Positions 17,077 to 27,047 are shown, counted from the first letter of the stretch. The stretch: DNA of 64,000 bases from Calothrix sp. 336/3 (GCF_000734895.2 NZ_CP011382.1:4938700-5002699); one strand, 5' to 3'. Numbers and translations: made by a program. The notes: generated by a model not told the origin, from the sequence alone.

Positions 17077-17895
17077 TTACTCATCGCCACTAGTTGAATT
17101 TTTGCCTTTACCGGGAATTAAACCACGTCTACCAGGCATTTGCGAGAGTAGTAAAAAGCGGCGTAGGTGCTGCAATTGTTCCGTGTCTCCCTGGATTTCT
17201 AACTGTTCTAAAGCATCCTTAAAGGTCAAATTAGAACGGTACAGAAAACGGAAAGCTTTTTTCAGGGTTTGAATTTCTTCTGAGGTAAAACCAGAACGTT
17301 TCAATCCAATCAAGTTTAAGGTGCGGATGCGGGCGGGGTTGCCTTCTACTAGCATGAAAGGTGGTACATCTCGTTCAATGCGACTCATCCCACCCACCAT
17401 TGAATATTGACCAATATGGACGAACTGGTGGATACCGAGAACACCGCTAATTGTTGCCCTGTTTTCAATGTGTACATGACCCGCGATCGCCACAGAATTA
17501 GAGATAGTCACCCCATCGGCGATCGTGGAATTATGTCCCACATGAACATAAGCCATCAGTAAATTCCCATCACCAATTATTGTCGCTTCCCCCGCTCCCG
17601 TTGCCCGGTTAATGGTGACATATTCCCGAATCCGATTGTCATTACCAATTTTCACCCAGGTAGGCTCACCATTAAACTTCCGGTCTTGCGGTTCCATACC
17701 GATCGCCGCACCAGGGAAAATTTGATTTCTCGCTCCAATTTCGGTCAGTCCGTCTAGCACCACATGAGCGCCAATCACGGTTTCTGCACCGACTTTGACT
17801 TGCCCCCCAATTACAGCATAGGCACCGACTTGCACTGTAGGGTGAAGTTCCGCGTGAGGATGAATTACAGCAGTTGGATGAATAAGCGTCTTCAA
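17077..17895 (-). CDS. lpxA: UDP-N-acetylglucosamine O-acyltransferase
   Basis: The 272-residue protein is a left-handed beta-helix with hexapeptide repeats from the first residues (IHPTAVIHPHAELHPTVQVG) to about residue 190. The expected catalytic histidine is in AYVHVGHNSTIADG. The C-terminal helical domain includes GLKRSGFTSEEIQTLKKAFR, typical of LpxA. It transfers a hydroxyacyl chain from acyl carrier protein to UDP-GlcNAc, the first step of lipid A synthesis. It forms cytosolic trimers. The gene lies 217 bp upstream of lpxB and 465 bp downstream of fabZ on the same strand; those gaps are unusually long for this operon. Confidence 0.95.
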   Translation of the reverse strand: MKTLIHPTAVIHPHAELHPTVQVGAYAVIGGQVKVGAETVIGAHVVLDGLTEIGARNQIFPGAAIGMEPQDRKFNGEPTWVKIGNDNRIREYVTINRATGAGEATIIGDGNLLMAYVHVGHNSTIADGVTISNSVAIAGHVHIENRATISGVLGIHQFVHIGQYSMVGGMSRIERDVPPFMLVEGNPARIRTLNLIGLKRSGFTSEEIQTLKKAFRFLYRSNLTFKDALEQLEIQGDTEQLQHLRRFLLLSQMPGRRGLIPGKGKNSTSGDE

Positions 17896-18360
17896 AGGTG
17901 CATCTCCAAAACAGTAAGGGTGCTAAATATTTCCATCAAAGCTTATGAAGTATGAAGCAAGAAGTATGTAGACACCTGAAAGGCAAATTCCCCAGGTCAG
18001 ATGAAGTGTGAAAACTCATCCTTCAACCTTGATTCTCCAAACTTGATTCTTCATCTTTTATACTTGGTCGGTTCAGCAGATTTACTTCAAGGAGAAAGGT
18101 GCAAGGGAGGTAGATGACAATTATCAGGTGCCAGAAATTAGCAACCCATAAGTTATGAACTACAAATTCTTGACCTTTTCCTCTTTTCTGCAAGCAGTTT
18201 AATGAGTGTGAGGGCAGCGGAAATCAAAGTGAGGAAAATGCTATTGTGGCTAGTTGAATTTACTGATATTCTATTTTGCTTGGAAATTTCAAAAATTCAG
18301 CTTCCGTAGGTCATGATGGTACAGTCACCACAAAAACCACAAAAGCAGTTTTGATCAAAT
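17896..18360. other. Long spacer between fabZ and lpxA
   Basis: No gene is recognisable in these 465 bases. The left end has small direct repeats of the type (A)GAAGTATGAAG (about 17944-17968). In an otherwise close gene series the length suggests an inserted, now degenerate repeat sequence, or a separate lpxA promoter. Nothing more specific was seen. Confidence 0.4.
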
Positions 18361-18930
18361 TTAATTGACCAAGGAGAACATCAGTTCACCTTCAGCAGCT
18401 AACTGACCGTCAACTTCGGCACGACCTTGCATTTTACCAAAACGACGTTGTTTGACCCACAACAGTTCCGTAGTGATAATTAGTTGATCTCCTGGAACAA
18501 CTTGACGACGGAATCGCACCTTATCAATACCAGCAAACAGAAACAGTCCCCCTTCTAATTGAGGTAGTTGGGTCATCACAATACCACCCACCTGTGCCAT
18601 TGCTTCTACAATGAGTACACCAGGCATAATGGGTCGTCCGGGGAAATGCCCTTGAAACTGCGGTTCATTGAAAGAGATATTTTTAATCCCCACAGCGCTT
18701 TTACCAGGAATATAATCAATAATTCTGTCTACCAGGGCAAAGGGATAGCGGTGAGGTAAAAGTTTATGAATTTCTTCAATAGTAAAAACTTTTTGTGGTT
18801 CGGGATTACTCACAGGATTATCGGATGGATTCTGGGTAGACCCTGGGTTAGGGTTAGCGGTGGTATTCGCTTCGGTGGCAGTTGACATTGACGGTATAGT
18901 TAGATTTGCTGTTTTGGACAAAGTAGGCAA
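18361..18930 (-). CDS. fabZ: 3-hydroxyacyl-ACP dehydratase FabZ
   Basis: The 189-residue hot-dog-fold enzyme has the catalytic His in LLPHRYPFALVDRI (about residues 58-71) and the catalytic Glu in GHFPGRPIMPGVLIVEAMAQ (about residues 94-113). It dehydrates 3-hydroxyacyl-ACP in fatty acid elongation, sharing its substrate with LpxA. The first ~45 residues are a low-complexity Thr/Asn/Pro-rich extension. A start at 18888 would shorten this to about 175 residues, so the start is uncertain. It follows lpxC by 26 bp, certainly the same transcript. Confidence 0.94.
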   Translation of the reverse strand: MPTLSKTANLTIPSMSTATEANTTANPNPGSTQNPSDNPVSNPEPQKVFTIEEIHKLLPHRYPFALVDRIIDYIPGKSAVGIKNISFNEPQFQGHFPGRPIMPGVLIVEAMAQVGGIVMTQLPQLEGGLFLFAGIDKVRFRRQVVPGDQLIITTELLWVKQRRFGKMQGRAEVDGQLAAEGELMFSLVN

Positions 18931-18956
18931 TGATGCTTTTGAGATTTGTGACTTGT

Positions 18957-19817
18957 TCAGGAATCGTCAATCTCAAAACCTAAGATTTTTTGCGCCAGTT
19001 GAATGTGTAAATTATGGCTGGCTTTATAGGCAATAAAATGAGCTTGGGGAAATTTTCCCAATAAACTCAAATCTCCTACTAGATCCAAAATTTTATGACG
19101 TACTGGCTCATTTGCAAATCTTAATGGTGGATTTAACCAACCTTCAGGTCCACAAACGAGGGCATTTTCTAAACTACCTCCTTTGATCAGTCCTGATTTT
19201 TGTAAATATTCAATTTGATGTAGCAAGCCAAAGGTACGAGCCGGAGCTATTTCCCTCGCAAAACAAGTATCTGGTTTATCTAGGGCATTTGTCAGTGACC
19301 AACTATACCATTGATTGCCGATCGCCGATAGGTCAAAGTCAATACCATAGGTAAAACGTGTTTCCTGAGCAGGCATTGCACAAACAAACATATCATCCCG
19401 GCGTACCCACAATGGCTCTGTAATGGAGATTACTGGAACCTCATCTGTAGTGGTTTGTGCTACTAAACCTGCTTGGAGAATACTTTCTGTCCATATCTGA
19501 GCCGAACCATCAAGTAAGGGAACTTCACAACCGTCAATTTCAATGCGTGCATTATCTACACCCATGGCAGCAAGGGATGCGAGGAGATGTTCCACCGTGC
19601 GGATACTAACTTCATCCTTGCCTAGCTGGGTAGATAGAACTGCCTGATTAACAGCAGCTACCTGTGCTGGAATCATGGGTGTGTTGGGTAAATCCACACG
19701 CACAAAATAACGTCCCCGTCCTGGTTCTGCTGGTAATATTCTCACTTGGGTAGTAGCACCACTATGGAGTCCTACCCCTGTTTGGACAATCTCATGAGCA
19801 AGAGTGTGTTGTGACAT
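18957..19817 (-). CDS. lpxC: UDP-3-O-acyl-N-acetylglucosamine deacetylase
   Basis: The 286-residue zinc amidase begins with QHTLAHEIVQTGVGLHSG and has the zinc histidine of SIRTVEHLLASLAAMGVDN. The HKILDLVGDLSLLG motif (HKxxDxxGD) near residue 240 supplies two further zinc ligands. It removes the N-acetyl group from UDP-3-O-acyl-GlcNAc, the committed step of lipid A synthesis, in the cytosol. It is slightly shorter than the E. coli protein, as in other cyanobacteria. It lies between bamA (86 bp upstream) and fabZ. Confidence 0.95.
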   Translation of the reverse strand: MSQHTLAHEIVQTGVGLHSGATTQVRILPAEPGRGRYFVRVDLPNTPMIPAQVAAVNQAVLSTQLGKDEVSIRTVEHLLASLAAMGVDNARIEIDGCEVPLLDGSAQIWTESILQAGLVAQTTTDEVPVISITEPLWVRRDDMFVCAMPAQETRFTYGIDFDLSAIGNQWYSWSLTNALDKPDTCFAREIAPARTFGLLHQIEYLQKSGLIKGGSLENALVCGPEGWLNPPLRFANEPVRHKILDLVGDLSLLGKFPQAHFIAYKASHNLHIQLAQKILGFEIDDS

Positions 19818-19903
19818 AGGGGAAATTTAGGGGGAAGGGGAAGAAAGGGTTTAAAGGGGAGGGGTTAAGAGGATTTTCTATGACCCATCACCCATTGCCT
19901 CAA

Positions 19904-22153
19904 TTAAAATCTTTCTCCAATACCAAAGTTAATGCGGCTATCACCGTCATCATTAATACCATAGTCAATACGGATAGGACCAAGGGGAGACTGGACGCGA
20001 ACCCCAAGACCATAACCGTAGCCTGTACCATTTTTATTCAGTAATTCCGCCGCTCTGGTGGTAGTACCGAGGTCTGTACCGATGTCGAAAAATAGGGCAC
20101 CGCTCACCACGGAAAAGACAGGGAAACGATATTCCAGGGATGCTTGCAGGAAAGTACGGCTACTACTTAAAGCTCCTTCTTCGTAGCCTCGGATAGAGTT
20201 ACTACCACCCAGGGTAAAAGCTTCGTAGGGGGGTAAGTCTCCCAGAACTGTACCACCTTGGATGTTGAAGGCGATCGCCTGGGGTCCCTTGGAAAAGTTA
20301 GTGAATTTGACTGGTAAATATTGGCTATAGCTACCACGGAGACGGGTGAGTAAAATAGTACCTAGACCTACGGGTACAGATTGGTCAACGTTGAAGCGTA
20401 ACAAAGAGCCTTTGGTGGGCTGTAGGGCATTGTTGCGGCGATCGCGGGCGGCTCCAAATTGTAATAATAACAGGTCATCTTCGCCCTTGCCGGATTCGCT
20501 CAAGTCTAGGAACTGATTCGTACCTTCCAATCTCCCTTGTTTGCGGATATCTCCATCTTCGTCACGAATGGAAACCCGTTGGTATTGTAACCCTGCGGTG
20601 GCTACCCATTCCGAATTCTTGTAGGGGTTTTTCGAGAGAGGACGGGTAAAGGTGACACCACCACCCAGACGGTTGACACGGGGGCGATCGCCTTCGTCAT
20701 TGGGTTTACTGGGGTTAAAGGTTTGTATTTCCTTGTCATCCCCATCGAAAATTAGGGAAATTGACCGCCGACGGAAAGCATTAACCGTATAGGAAGTACG
20801 GTAGGGGTCACCAGCAATCCATGGGTCAGTAAATCTAAAGTCAAATAATAATTCCCTTTGTCCTACCTGAACTTCTGCCCCCAGTTTTTGGTTTCTACCG
20901 TTGAGGTTTTGCTGTTGGTAACTGACGGTTCCAAATAAACCACTGGCAGAACTAATACCCGCACCCGCAGCGATGGAACCACTATTACGTTCCACCACAT
21001 TCACCACCACATCCACCTTGCTAGGGTCATCACCGGGATTGAGGGAGACATTGACATCTTCAAACAAACCCAAACTAAACACCCGTTGTAGGTCTTTCTG
21101 GACGGTGTTGCGGTTGAATATTTGTCCCGGCTTCAGTTCTAATTCCCGCGTGACAATATAATCCTGGGTTCTACCTTTGATGGGTTCGCCTTTTTCGTTA
21201 GTTTCCTGCCCCTCTTTGTTACGGAAGCGTACCCGAATATTTTCGACCACACCCTCAGCCACTTGCAAAGTCACCACCCCATTTTCTTGTACTTGAGGCG
21301 CACCTATGACGTTGGCAAGGACAAAACCCCGTTTTTCATATTCTTTTTTTAATTCTTTAATTCCCTCTTGCAAGTCGCGCAAATTCAGGATGTCACCATA
21401 CTGCTTACTAAAAATTTTATCTGCGGTGTCTGCGGGCAGTACGGAAGGAATTTGTCCCCCATTTGCCTGAATCTGGACTTTGGTGAGGTTGGGATTAGGT
21501 TGCACAACAAAACTTACCCGTACCCCTAAAGGTGTATCTTCTGGCACTGCTTGCACGTTGGCAAAGAAACCTGTGGCAAAAATCGCGTTAATGTCTTCTT
21601 GAAGTTGAGCGCGAGTGGTAGTTTGCCCTGCTTTTGTACGAATGGCGTTGTAAACTTCGTCCTCTAGTTTCGGGACTATTTGTTCTCCTGTTTGGGATTT
21701 AACGACTACTTCTGATACCAGTACCTTGGTTTCCTCTGCTGCGGCAGGTGTTTGGTTAGGTGGAACATTTTCCGGATTGCTAGGAAATGCAGGTGTGATT
21801 GTGGGTGGGTTTTCTGGTGCTGGGGTGTCTGGAGTATTGGGGGTAATATTGGCTGGTGCTGGAGTGTCTGGAGTATTGGCTGGTGGTTGGGGTTGGGAAT
21901 CTGGTGGGGGTATATCAGGAACCTCTGGGGGGGGAACCTGTACCATCTGATTAGGAGTTTTGGTGGGAACAACCACTGCTGAGGATTGATTCTCTGTGGT
22001 TTTGGTGGCAGGAAAGACTCCTACCACTTGAAAATCCTGATTGGACTCAGGTGTTTGGGCGTTGGCACTCAGGTTATCACCTAGAGGCGCAGCGATCGCC
22101 ACCACTGTCATTAGAACCGGAGATAAGCGCATTTTATTTAAATTCCTCTTCAC
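19904..22153 (-). CDS. bamA: Omp85/BamA outer-membrane assembly protein (cyanobacterial, Toc75-related)
   Basis: The 749-residue protein has a signal peptide ending near residue 33 (ANAQ). A Pro/Thr-rich linker with near-repeats of TPDTPAPA covers about residues 75-135. Three POTRA domains follow (about 145-225, 226-305 and 306-392), then a 16-strand barrel domain (about 400-749) with the RGY motif in GGSNSIRGYEEGAL and a C-terminal phenylalanine. It inserts beta-barrel proteins into the outer membrane; three POTRA domains are the cyanobacterial and chloroplast number. The gene heads the lpxC-fabZ-lpxA-lpxB series, linking protein and lipid A assembly. An ATG 7 codons further in is an alternative start. 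Confidence 0.94.
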   Translation of the reverse strand: MKRNLNKMRLSPVLMTVVAIAAPLGDNLSANAQTPESNQDFQVVGVFPATKTTENQSSAVVVPTKTPNQMVQVPPPEVPDIPPPDSQPQPPANTPDTPAPANITPNTPDTPAPENPPTITPAFPSNPENVPPNQTPAAAEETKVLVSEVVVKSQTGEQIVPKLEDEVYNAIRTKAGQTTTRAQLQEDINAIFATGFFANVQAVPEDTPLGVRVSFVVQPNPNLTKVQIQANGGQIPSVLPADTADKIFSKQYGDILNLRDLQEGIKELKKEYEKRGFVLANVIGAPQVQENGVVTLQVAEGVVENIRVRFRNKEGQETNEKGEPIKGRTQDYIVTRELELKPGQIFNRNTVQKDLQRVFSLGLFEDVNVSLNPGDDPSKVDVVVNVVERNSGSIAAGAGISSASGLFGTVSYQQQNLNGRNQKLGAEVQVGQRELLFDFRFTDPWIAGDPYRTSYTVNAFRRRSISLIFDGDDKEIQTFNPSKPNDEGDRPRVNRLGGGVTFTRPLSKNPYKNSEWVATAGLQYQRVSIRDEDGDIRKQGRLEGTNQFLDLSESGKGEDDLLLLQFGAARDRRNNALQPTKGSLLRFNVDQSVPVGLGTILLTRLRGSYSQYLPVKFTNFSKGPQAIAFNIQGGTVLGDLPPYEAFTLGGSNSIRGYEEGALSSSRTFLQASLEYRFPVFSVVSGALFFDIGTDLGTTTRAAELLNKNGTGYGYGLGVRVQSPLGPIRIDYGINDDGDSRINFGIGERF

Positions 22154-22300
22154 GTCCGCACACCATCAAAAAGTAGTCAAAAGTAGTCAGTCGATTTGAG
22201 ATTTGAGATTGATATCCATGGATGAATCCCCATAGAATTTGGTGAATGATTTACTCTTGTCACCATACTTCTGAGGGCTTGCACCATGAAGGAATTATCG

Positions 22301-22349
22301 GTCATTAGTCATTAGTCAATCGTCAATGGTCATTTGTCAATAGTCAGGG
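22301..22349. repeat. Heptamer tandem repeat array (seven units, STRR-like)
   Basis: Seven consecutive 7-bp units all begin GTCA: GTCATTA, GTCATTA, GTCAATC, GTCAATG, GTCATTT, GTCAATA and GTCAGGG. The array lies between purC and bamA. Arrays like this are a hallmark of heterocystous cyanobacterial genomes. Confidence 0.75.
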
Positions 22350-22397
22350 ATAACTTTCTTACTACTGAGTCTGTTGCTGTGTTTTTCTCAGTTCTGA

Positions 22398-23135
22398 TTA
22401 CTCTCCTTGTACAACTGTCAATACTCTTTGCAGAACCTGCTGGTAAGCTTCTTCAACGTTTCCCAAGTCCTGACGAAAGCGATCTTTGTCTAATACCCGC
22501 AGGTTAGGGTCTGTACTCCTGGCATTATCCCAAAGACGACAGGTGTCGGGACTAATTTCATCCGCTAATAGTATCTGCTGTTGACTATCCAAGCCAAATT
22601 CTAATTTGAAATCAACTAAGGTGATATCACACTTTTGGAAAAAATCCTGGAGATACTCGTTGATTTGCAATGCTAGATGGGTTATTGTCTCTACTTGTTC
22701 CGGAGTGGCTAATTCTAACAAAAATAGGCGATCGCCTGTCAAAAGTGGATCTCCTAAGGCATCATTTTTGTAATAAAACTCTACTAAGGGCTTGGGTAAA
22801 ACTGTCCCTAGGGGTAAACCTGTCTGTTTACAAAGACTACCGGCGGCAATATTTCTCACCACAACTTCTACGGGGACAATTTTAACTGCCTTGACCCTCA
22901 TCTCGTTGGGCGCTGGGCTATCTATGTAGTGAGTTTTTATCCCACGTAGTTCTAGTTGTTGAAAAATTTTACTTGAAATGCTACAATTCACGATTCCTTT
23001 ATTTAGGATAGTTCCTCGTTTTTGAGCATTGAAAGCCGTGGCATCATCTTTAAATACAGCTAAAAGAATGTTAGATGTATCCGTAGGATAGATAATTTTC
23101 GCTTTGCCTTCGTATAGTTTGGAATTCACAGACAT
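22398..23135 (-). CDS. purC: Phosphoribosylaminoimidazole-succinocarboxamide synthase
   Basis: The 245-residue SAICAR synthetase begins MSVNSKLYEGKAKIIYPTDT. It has FKDDATAFN (ATP site), VPVEVVVRNIAAGSLCKQTG, LVDFKLEFGLD and the C-terminal LADEISPDTCRLWD. It joins aspartate to CAIR with ATP in purine synthesis. I chose the ATG at 23135 because homologs start there; an upstream extension of 38 residues in the same frame looks non-homologous. It lies upstream of the bamA-lpx series on the same strand, separated by 244 bp that carry a heptamer repeat array. Confidence 0.95.
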   Translation of the reverse strand: MSVNSKLYEGKAKIIYPTDTSNILLAVFKDDATAFNAQKRGTILNKGIVNCSISSKIFQQLELRGIKTHYIDSPAPNEMRVKAVKIVPVEVVVRNIAAGSLCKQTGLPLGTVLPKPLVEFYYKNDALGDPLLTGDRLFLLELATPEQVETITHLALQINEYLQDFFQKCDITLVDFKLEFGLDSQQQILLADEISPDTCRLWDNARSTDPNLRVLDKDRFRQDLGNVEEAYQQVLQRVLTVVQGE

Positions 23136-23724
23136 GATAGAAGGAAGAGTGAGTACAAAAATGTCAGGGTTTGATGATATCAATTTGAAAAGTCTATAGA
23201 CAGACGGATTGACAAAAGCCCAACTAAGTGTGGGAAGGTACAATACCAAATCTTTAATTCAAAATGATATAAATTTGACGCTTTGGAGCTTAATTATTCT
23301 ATCTTTAGTCGCCTATAATTAGTCATTTCATCTGGTATCACAAGTTTGGGTAGATATTATCTCCTAAATTGATGTGCTAGGGGGAGTAAGGAATCATCAG
23401 CTAAGTAGACTGTAGATTTTATGTGTAAATAGTTCTGAAGGATACGTATCTGTAAAGAGGTTCTTCTCAGAAATATTTTTCACCCTGTGGTGACAAACCG
23501 AAGCGACAGATTTCTCATGAAATAAGAATTTGTTGCACTTCACTCTAGTATCAATAGAATATATAAATAAAACGTCAGTACTAAATCATACTCCTGGAGG
23601 AGGTCTGGAGAAACATTTTCCATACTCAGGAAATTTACATAGCTCAAAATTGTGTATCAGAGAAATGGGAAGTAGGCAAGAATATGGTCAATGTCTGCCG
23701 TTGAGCAGCAGTAGGGTGAGTAAA
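23136..23724. other. Divergent intergenic region purC / DUF7219 gene
   Basis: No gene is convincingly supported in these ~590 bases. A short in-frame extension of the downstream gene back to 23530 is open but begins with TTG and shows no conserved sequence. The promoters of both divergent genes should be here. No strong hairpin or repeat was seen. Confidence 0.35.
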
Positions 23725-24009
23725 ATGGAGATACAAATAGTGAATAAAGACGATTTTCTTTATCCTCGTGGTCGTTATTACGGACAGGTAAAACCGGAAA
23801 ATCTAGTATTCAATGCCAATTTACAAGAGTTCGCTCAAAAGATAAGTTTTGTTTGTAATTTAGAGACGGCTGGTAAAATTTCCCCTGATGAAGCATACGA
23901 ACAAATTAAAGCCCTGTGGAAAGGTTTGAAGCGAACTAAAAAACAACTGGGAATCGGCGACAACCCTTTTCAAGGTAATGACGGAGAAGAGGGAAGAGCA
24001 GACAAATAA
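23725..24009 (+). CDS. DUF7219 family small cyanobacterial protein
   Basis: The 94-residue protein MEIQIVNKDDFLYPRGRYYG continues with VKPENLVFNANLQEFAQKIS and an acidic/basic helical stretch ending KRTKKQLGI. I recognise this as the cyanobacterial family DUF7219, whose function is unknown. It is soluble, with no signal peptide or membrane segment. The ATG at 23725 is chosen because the conserved sequence begins there. The gene is convergent with the cyclase gene and gives no operon clue. Confidence 0.7.
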   Translation: MEIQIVNKDDFLYPRGRYYGQVKPENLVFNANLQEFAQKISFVCNLETAGKISPDEAYEQIKALWKGLKRTKKQLGIGDNPFQGNDGEEGRADK

Positions 24010-24068
24010 TAGCGATTGTCTAATTACTCAGTTTGCTTTTTGACTTTTTGTCAACACTTTGATAGTTC

Positions 24069-26630
24069 TTATTTTGTAACCATTGTCCAAATACCGTCCC
24101 AAGAATTGCTTGGTGGTTGGTGTAAATAATTGAGCGATCGCTCTAAGTGAATTTCTACAGGCTGATCGGTAGGACGGATTTTTTTCGCTGACTGGAAAAT
24201 TGCGATCGCCTTGGCAAAATCCCTTGATAGATAAGCTTGCCTACCATATTTGTAGAGTGCAAGGAATTCTTTAGTGTCTGCATCTAGAGGTGTTTGGCGA
24301 TCGCCAATCAGTTCATAGATTGTTACTGCCTGGTATTTTCCCTTGACACAAATTTTATCCAGCTCTCGCACCCAAATTTTATCGCTACATAGATTATAAG
24401 TAAATTCACTGATAACTATATCACAACCGTACTCTTTTGTCACTCCTTCAAGGCGAGAGCTCAAATTCACTCCATCACCGATAACTGTGTAATCCATCCG
24501 CTTCTGAGAGCCAATATTTCCAGAAACTACTTCCCCTGAACTAATACCAATGCCGATATTAATTTGTGGTTGTTCCTGCACAATCCGTCGTTGGTTAAAT
24601 TCCGCCAGTCGATGGCGCATTTCTAAGGCTGCTTGTACAGCACGCCATGCATGATTTTCTGTGAGGGGTAGAGGTGCGCCAAACACAGCCATGAGGGCAT
24701 CACCAATAAATTTATCCAGGGTACCTTCATGGTTGAAAACGGCTTCTACCATAGTTTCAAAATATTGATTGAGTAAGGATACTACCTCTGCTGCTCCCAG
24801 ATTTTCTGTCAGGGTGGTATATCCTCGAATGTCAGAGAACAAAATAGTTACTTCCTTACGCTCTCCCACCATCAAAGCATCTTCCCCTAGTGCCATTACC
24901 TGCTCTGCAACACCAGGGGTAAGGTAGCGGTACATTGTATTTTTTAGCCTTTTTTCTTGGCTGATATCTTCCAAAACCACCAACCCACCCCGTACCCCTC
25001 CCTCTGGGTTTGTGAGTGGGTTAACTGTCAGATTGAGACTACGTTCGATTTCGATAACATTATCAGCACTGAGGAAGTCACACTGGGGTGTATAAAAAAG
25101 ATTCCAAGGTAAAAAGATGTGGGAATTATGGCGATCGCGCACAGCCAAAATACAAACTTCTGTATTCTGCGTCTCGTCACTTACCGAATATATACCCACC
25201 GTTAAACTTTGTTCTGGAACGTAATGTCTTGCCCCCACCTTTAAACTATCTTCTAGCCGCATCCGCAAATTCTCGATAGGAACAACATCCCATACCAAAC
25301 GTCCAATTAGATTTTGTTCCCACAGTTGCTTATTGCCTTTGCCATGATTTTCTTTTAAAGGGCAACCTAATAATTCCAAAGCTGCATCATTAATTGTGAC
25401 AATCCGTCCTTCCATATCTGTAGAGATGACAGCATCTGATAAACTTTGAAGAATATCTTTTTGATATTGTTTTTCTAATAAAACGCTTTCAAATAAGCGA
25501 GCATTTTCTAAAGCAATACCTGCTTGAATATTAAATGCTCGCATAAACTCTTCATCGGAAGAAGTAAAGCTTCCTTGCTGTTTATTAATTAATTGTGTGA
25601 CTCCGATTAACTCATTGGCAGAGTTAAATACCGGCAAACATAAAATATTTCGAGTTACATATCCAGTTTTTCTATCTGTTGTCGGGTCAAATCTGGGGTC
25701 TTTATAAGCATCGGAAATATTTAATGCTTCTCCCGTGGAAGCTACATAACCAGCGATTCCCCTATTGGCAGGAATACGAATTTCCATCATGGTTTTTTCA
25801 TCTGCTGCCGCCACTTTTGTCCATAATTCTCCCATCTCTTTACGATGGAGAAAGAGAGTACTACGATCGGCTTGCATTAAAATTCGCGCTTGCTCCATGA
25901 CTATTTGCAAAGTTGCTTCTAAATCTAAACTTTGCCCTAGGGTTTGGGTTGCTCGAAGTAAAGCCGTTGCCCCTCTTTGATTTCGTGCGGCGATATAGAA
26001 AGATTGACAACTTTCCAGGATAATCCCAATGGAGGCAGCAAAATCTCGAAAACGTTCTTCATCTTCATGGTTAAAGGGAATATTTGCCGCTTTGTTTGCC
26101 AGTTGTACTACGGCAACTACTTGATTTTTGCTACTAAGAACTGGCATGCATAAAATATTACGAATTTTATAGCCCATTTGCTTTTCTAAATCGGGGCTAA
26201 ATAGGGGGTGAATTGCGGCTTCAGTAATATTTAAATACTCACCAGTATTTGCTACATGACCAGGGATACCAAAATTAATTGGTGTACGAATTTCTAAGGG
26301 TTTATTAATATTATCTTGGGGAATTTTTGACCATAATTGCCCCTTATCTTTGTCAACTAAGAAAATTGTGGTGTGTTCTGCTTGGAGAATTTGTCCAATT
26401 TTGAGAGTTATTGCCTCTAAAACCTTTTCTAACATCGTTTCTAGGGCTTCATTATTAATCAGTTCTATTGCCCTGAGAAACTGTTGAAATTCCGCAGTAA
26501 TAAAATCTAATAAGCAAACAAATTCATTAACAGAAAGGTCTTTTACCCTCGATAATAAAGTATGAGTACGGTTAACCTGTGTTAGTTCCGTTAATGTTGC
26601 CAAAACGCTACCAACATTGAGGAGTGTCAT
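24069..26630 (-). CDS. CyaB-type adenylate cyclase (GAF-GAF-PAS-cyclase-TPR-like tail)
   Basis: The 853-residue class III cyclase has two GAF domains (about residues 62-205 and 230-380) and a PAS domain (about 385-560). The catalytic domain (about 592-770) has metal-binding aspartates in FSDIRGY (Asp600) and FIGDALMAVFG (Asp644). DYTVIGDGVNLSSRLE supplies the adenine-specifying Thr and the catalytic Asn/Arg. A helical TPR-like tail, RQAYLSRDFAKAIAIFQSAK, closes the protein. This order and length match Anabaena CyaB1 and CyaB2, where GAF domains bind cAMP and activate the enzyme. I cannot tell B1 from B2. I chose the ATG at 26630; a longer in-frame start exists at 26678. Confidence 0.92.
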   Translation of the reverse strand: MTLLNVGSVLATLTELTQVNRTHTLLSRVKDLSVNEFVCLLDFITAEFQQFLRAIELINNEALETMLEKVLEAITLKIGQILQAEHTTIFLVDKDKGQLWSKIPQDNINKPLEIRTPINFGIPGHVANTGEYLNITEAAIHPLFSPDLEKQMGYKIRNILCMPVLSSKNQVVAVVQLANKAANIPFNHEDEERFRDFAASIGIILESCQSFYIAARNQRGATALLRATQTLGQSLDLEATLQIVMEQARILMQADRSTLFLHRKEMGELWTKVAAADEKTMMEIRIPANRGIAGYVASTGEALNISDAYKDPRFDPTTDRKTGYVTRNILCLPVFNSANELIGVTQLINKQQGSFTSSDEEFMRAFNIQAGIALENARLFESVLLEKQYQKDILQSLSDAVISTDMEGRIVTINDAALELLGCPLKENHGKGNKQLWEQNLIGRLVWDVVPIENLRMRLEDSLKVGARHYVPEQSLTVGIYSVSDETQNTEVCILAVRDRHNSHIFLPWNLFYTPQCDFLSADNVIEIERSLNLTVNPLTNPEGGVRGGLVVLEDISQEKRLKNTMYRYLTPGVAEQVMALGEDALMVGERKEVTILFSDIRGYTTLTENLGAAEVVSLLNQYFETMVEAVFNHEGTLDKFIGDALMAVFGAPLPLTENHAWRAVQAALEMRHRLAEFNQRRIVQEQPQINIGIGISSGEVVSGNIGSQKRMDYTVIGDGVNLSSRLEGVTKEYGCDIVISEFTYNLCSDKIWVRELDKICVKGKYQAVTIYELIGDRQTPLDADTKEFLALYKYGRQAYLSRDFAKAIAIFQSAKKIRPTDQPVEIHLERSLNYLHQPPSNSWDGIWTMVTK

Positions 26631-27047
26631 GGTAAGATTCAAATGAAAATTGCAGGTGTGAAATCTAATTGAATACAATGAGATTCAAAATATCTGGTGT
26701 TAAATAAATCTCATAAATCAATCTTCTGTAAATAGATTGGATTAAATAAACTGCAATATTGTATGACTGGAGCGTAACGTAACATTTCAAGCTCAATCAG
26801 AATTGCAGGTGATTCAATTTACGTTCCTAGATTATAAATAAATTTTGCGTGGTGATGATTGTGAGAAACCAGAGTTATCTCAAAGTTATGATACAAATAA
26901 CTGATCACAATTCCTGAGAACCTGGTTTCTGTGTTCTGAATTTTCTCTGATTTCATCATCCAAAATTGCGTGGCATTCTGGGGAAAACAGTTATGCTAGT
27001 CAAAATCTTCAGTTGTTTCGTAAAATTTGCCCCTTTTTGCACATTAA
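26631..27047. other. Intergenic region upstream of the cyclase gene
   Basis: No gene was seen in these ~415 bases. It should contain the promoter of the cyclase and the 3' region of sqdX. It carries the inverted-repeat element listed at 26864-26930. Confidence 0.35.
26864..26930. repeat. Inverted-repeat element (AGAAACCAG ... CTGGTTTCT)
   Basis: Perfect 9-bp ends, AGAAACCAG at 26864-26872 and CTGGTTTCT at 26922-26930, bound a 67-bp segment. Inside, GAGTTATCTC, AGTTATGATA and AATAACTGAT give weaker internal symmetry. This type of GAGAAACCAG/CTGGTTTCT segment resembles dispersed cyanobacterial intergenic repeats. It may also act as a terminator for sqdX. Confidence 0.5.

Noticed and set aside
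21706..21982. Proline/glycine-rich open frames on both strands inside bamA
   Set aside because: They are by-products of the repetitive Pro/Thr-rich linker of BamA.
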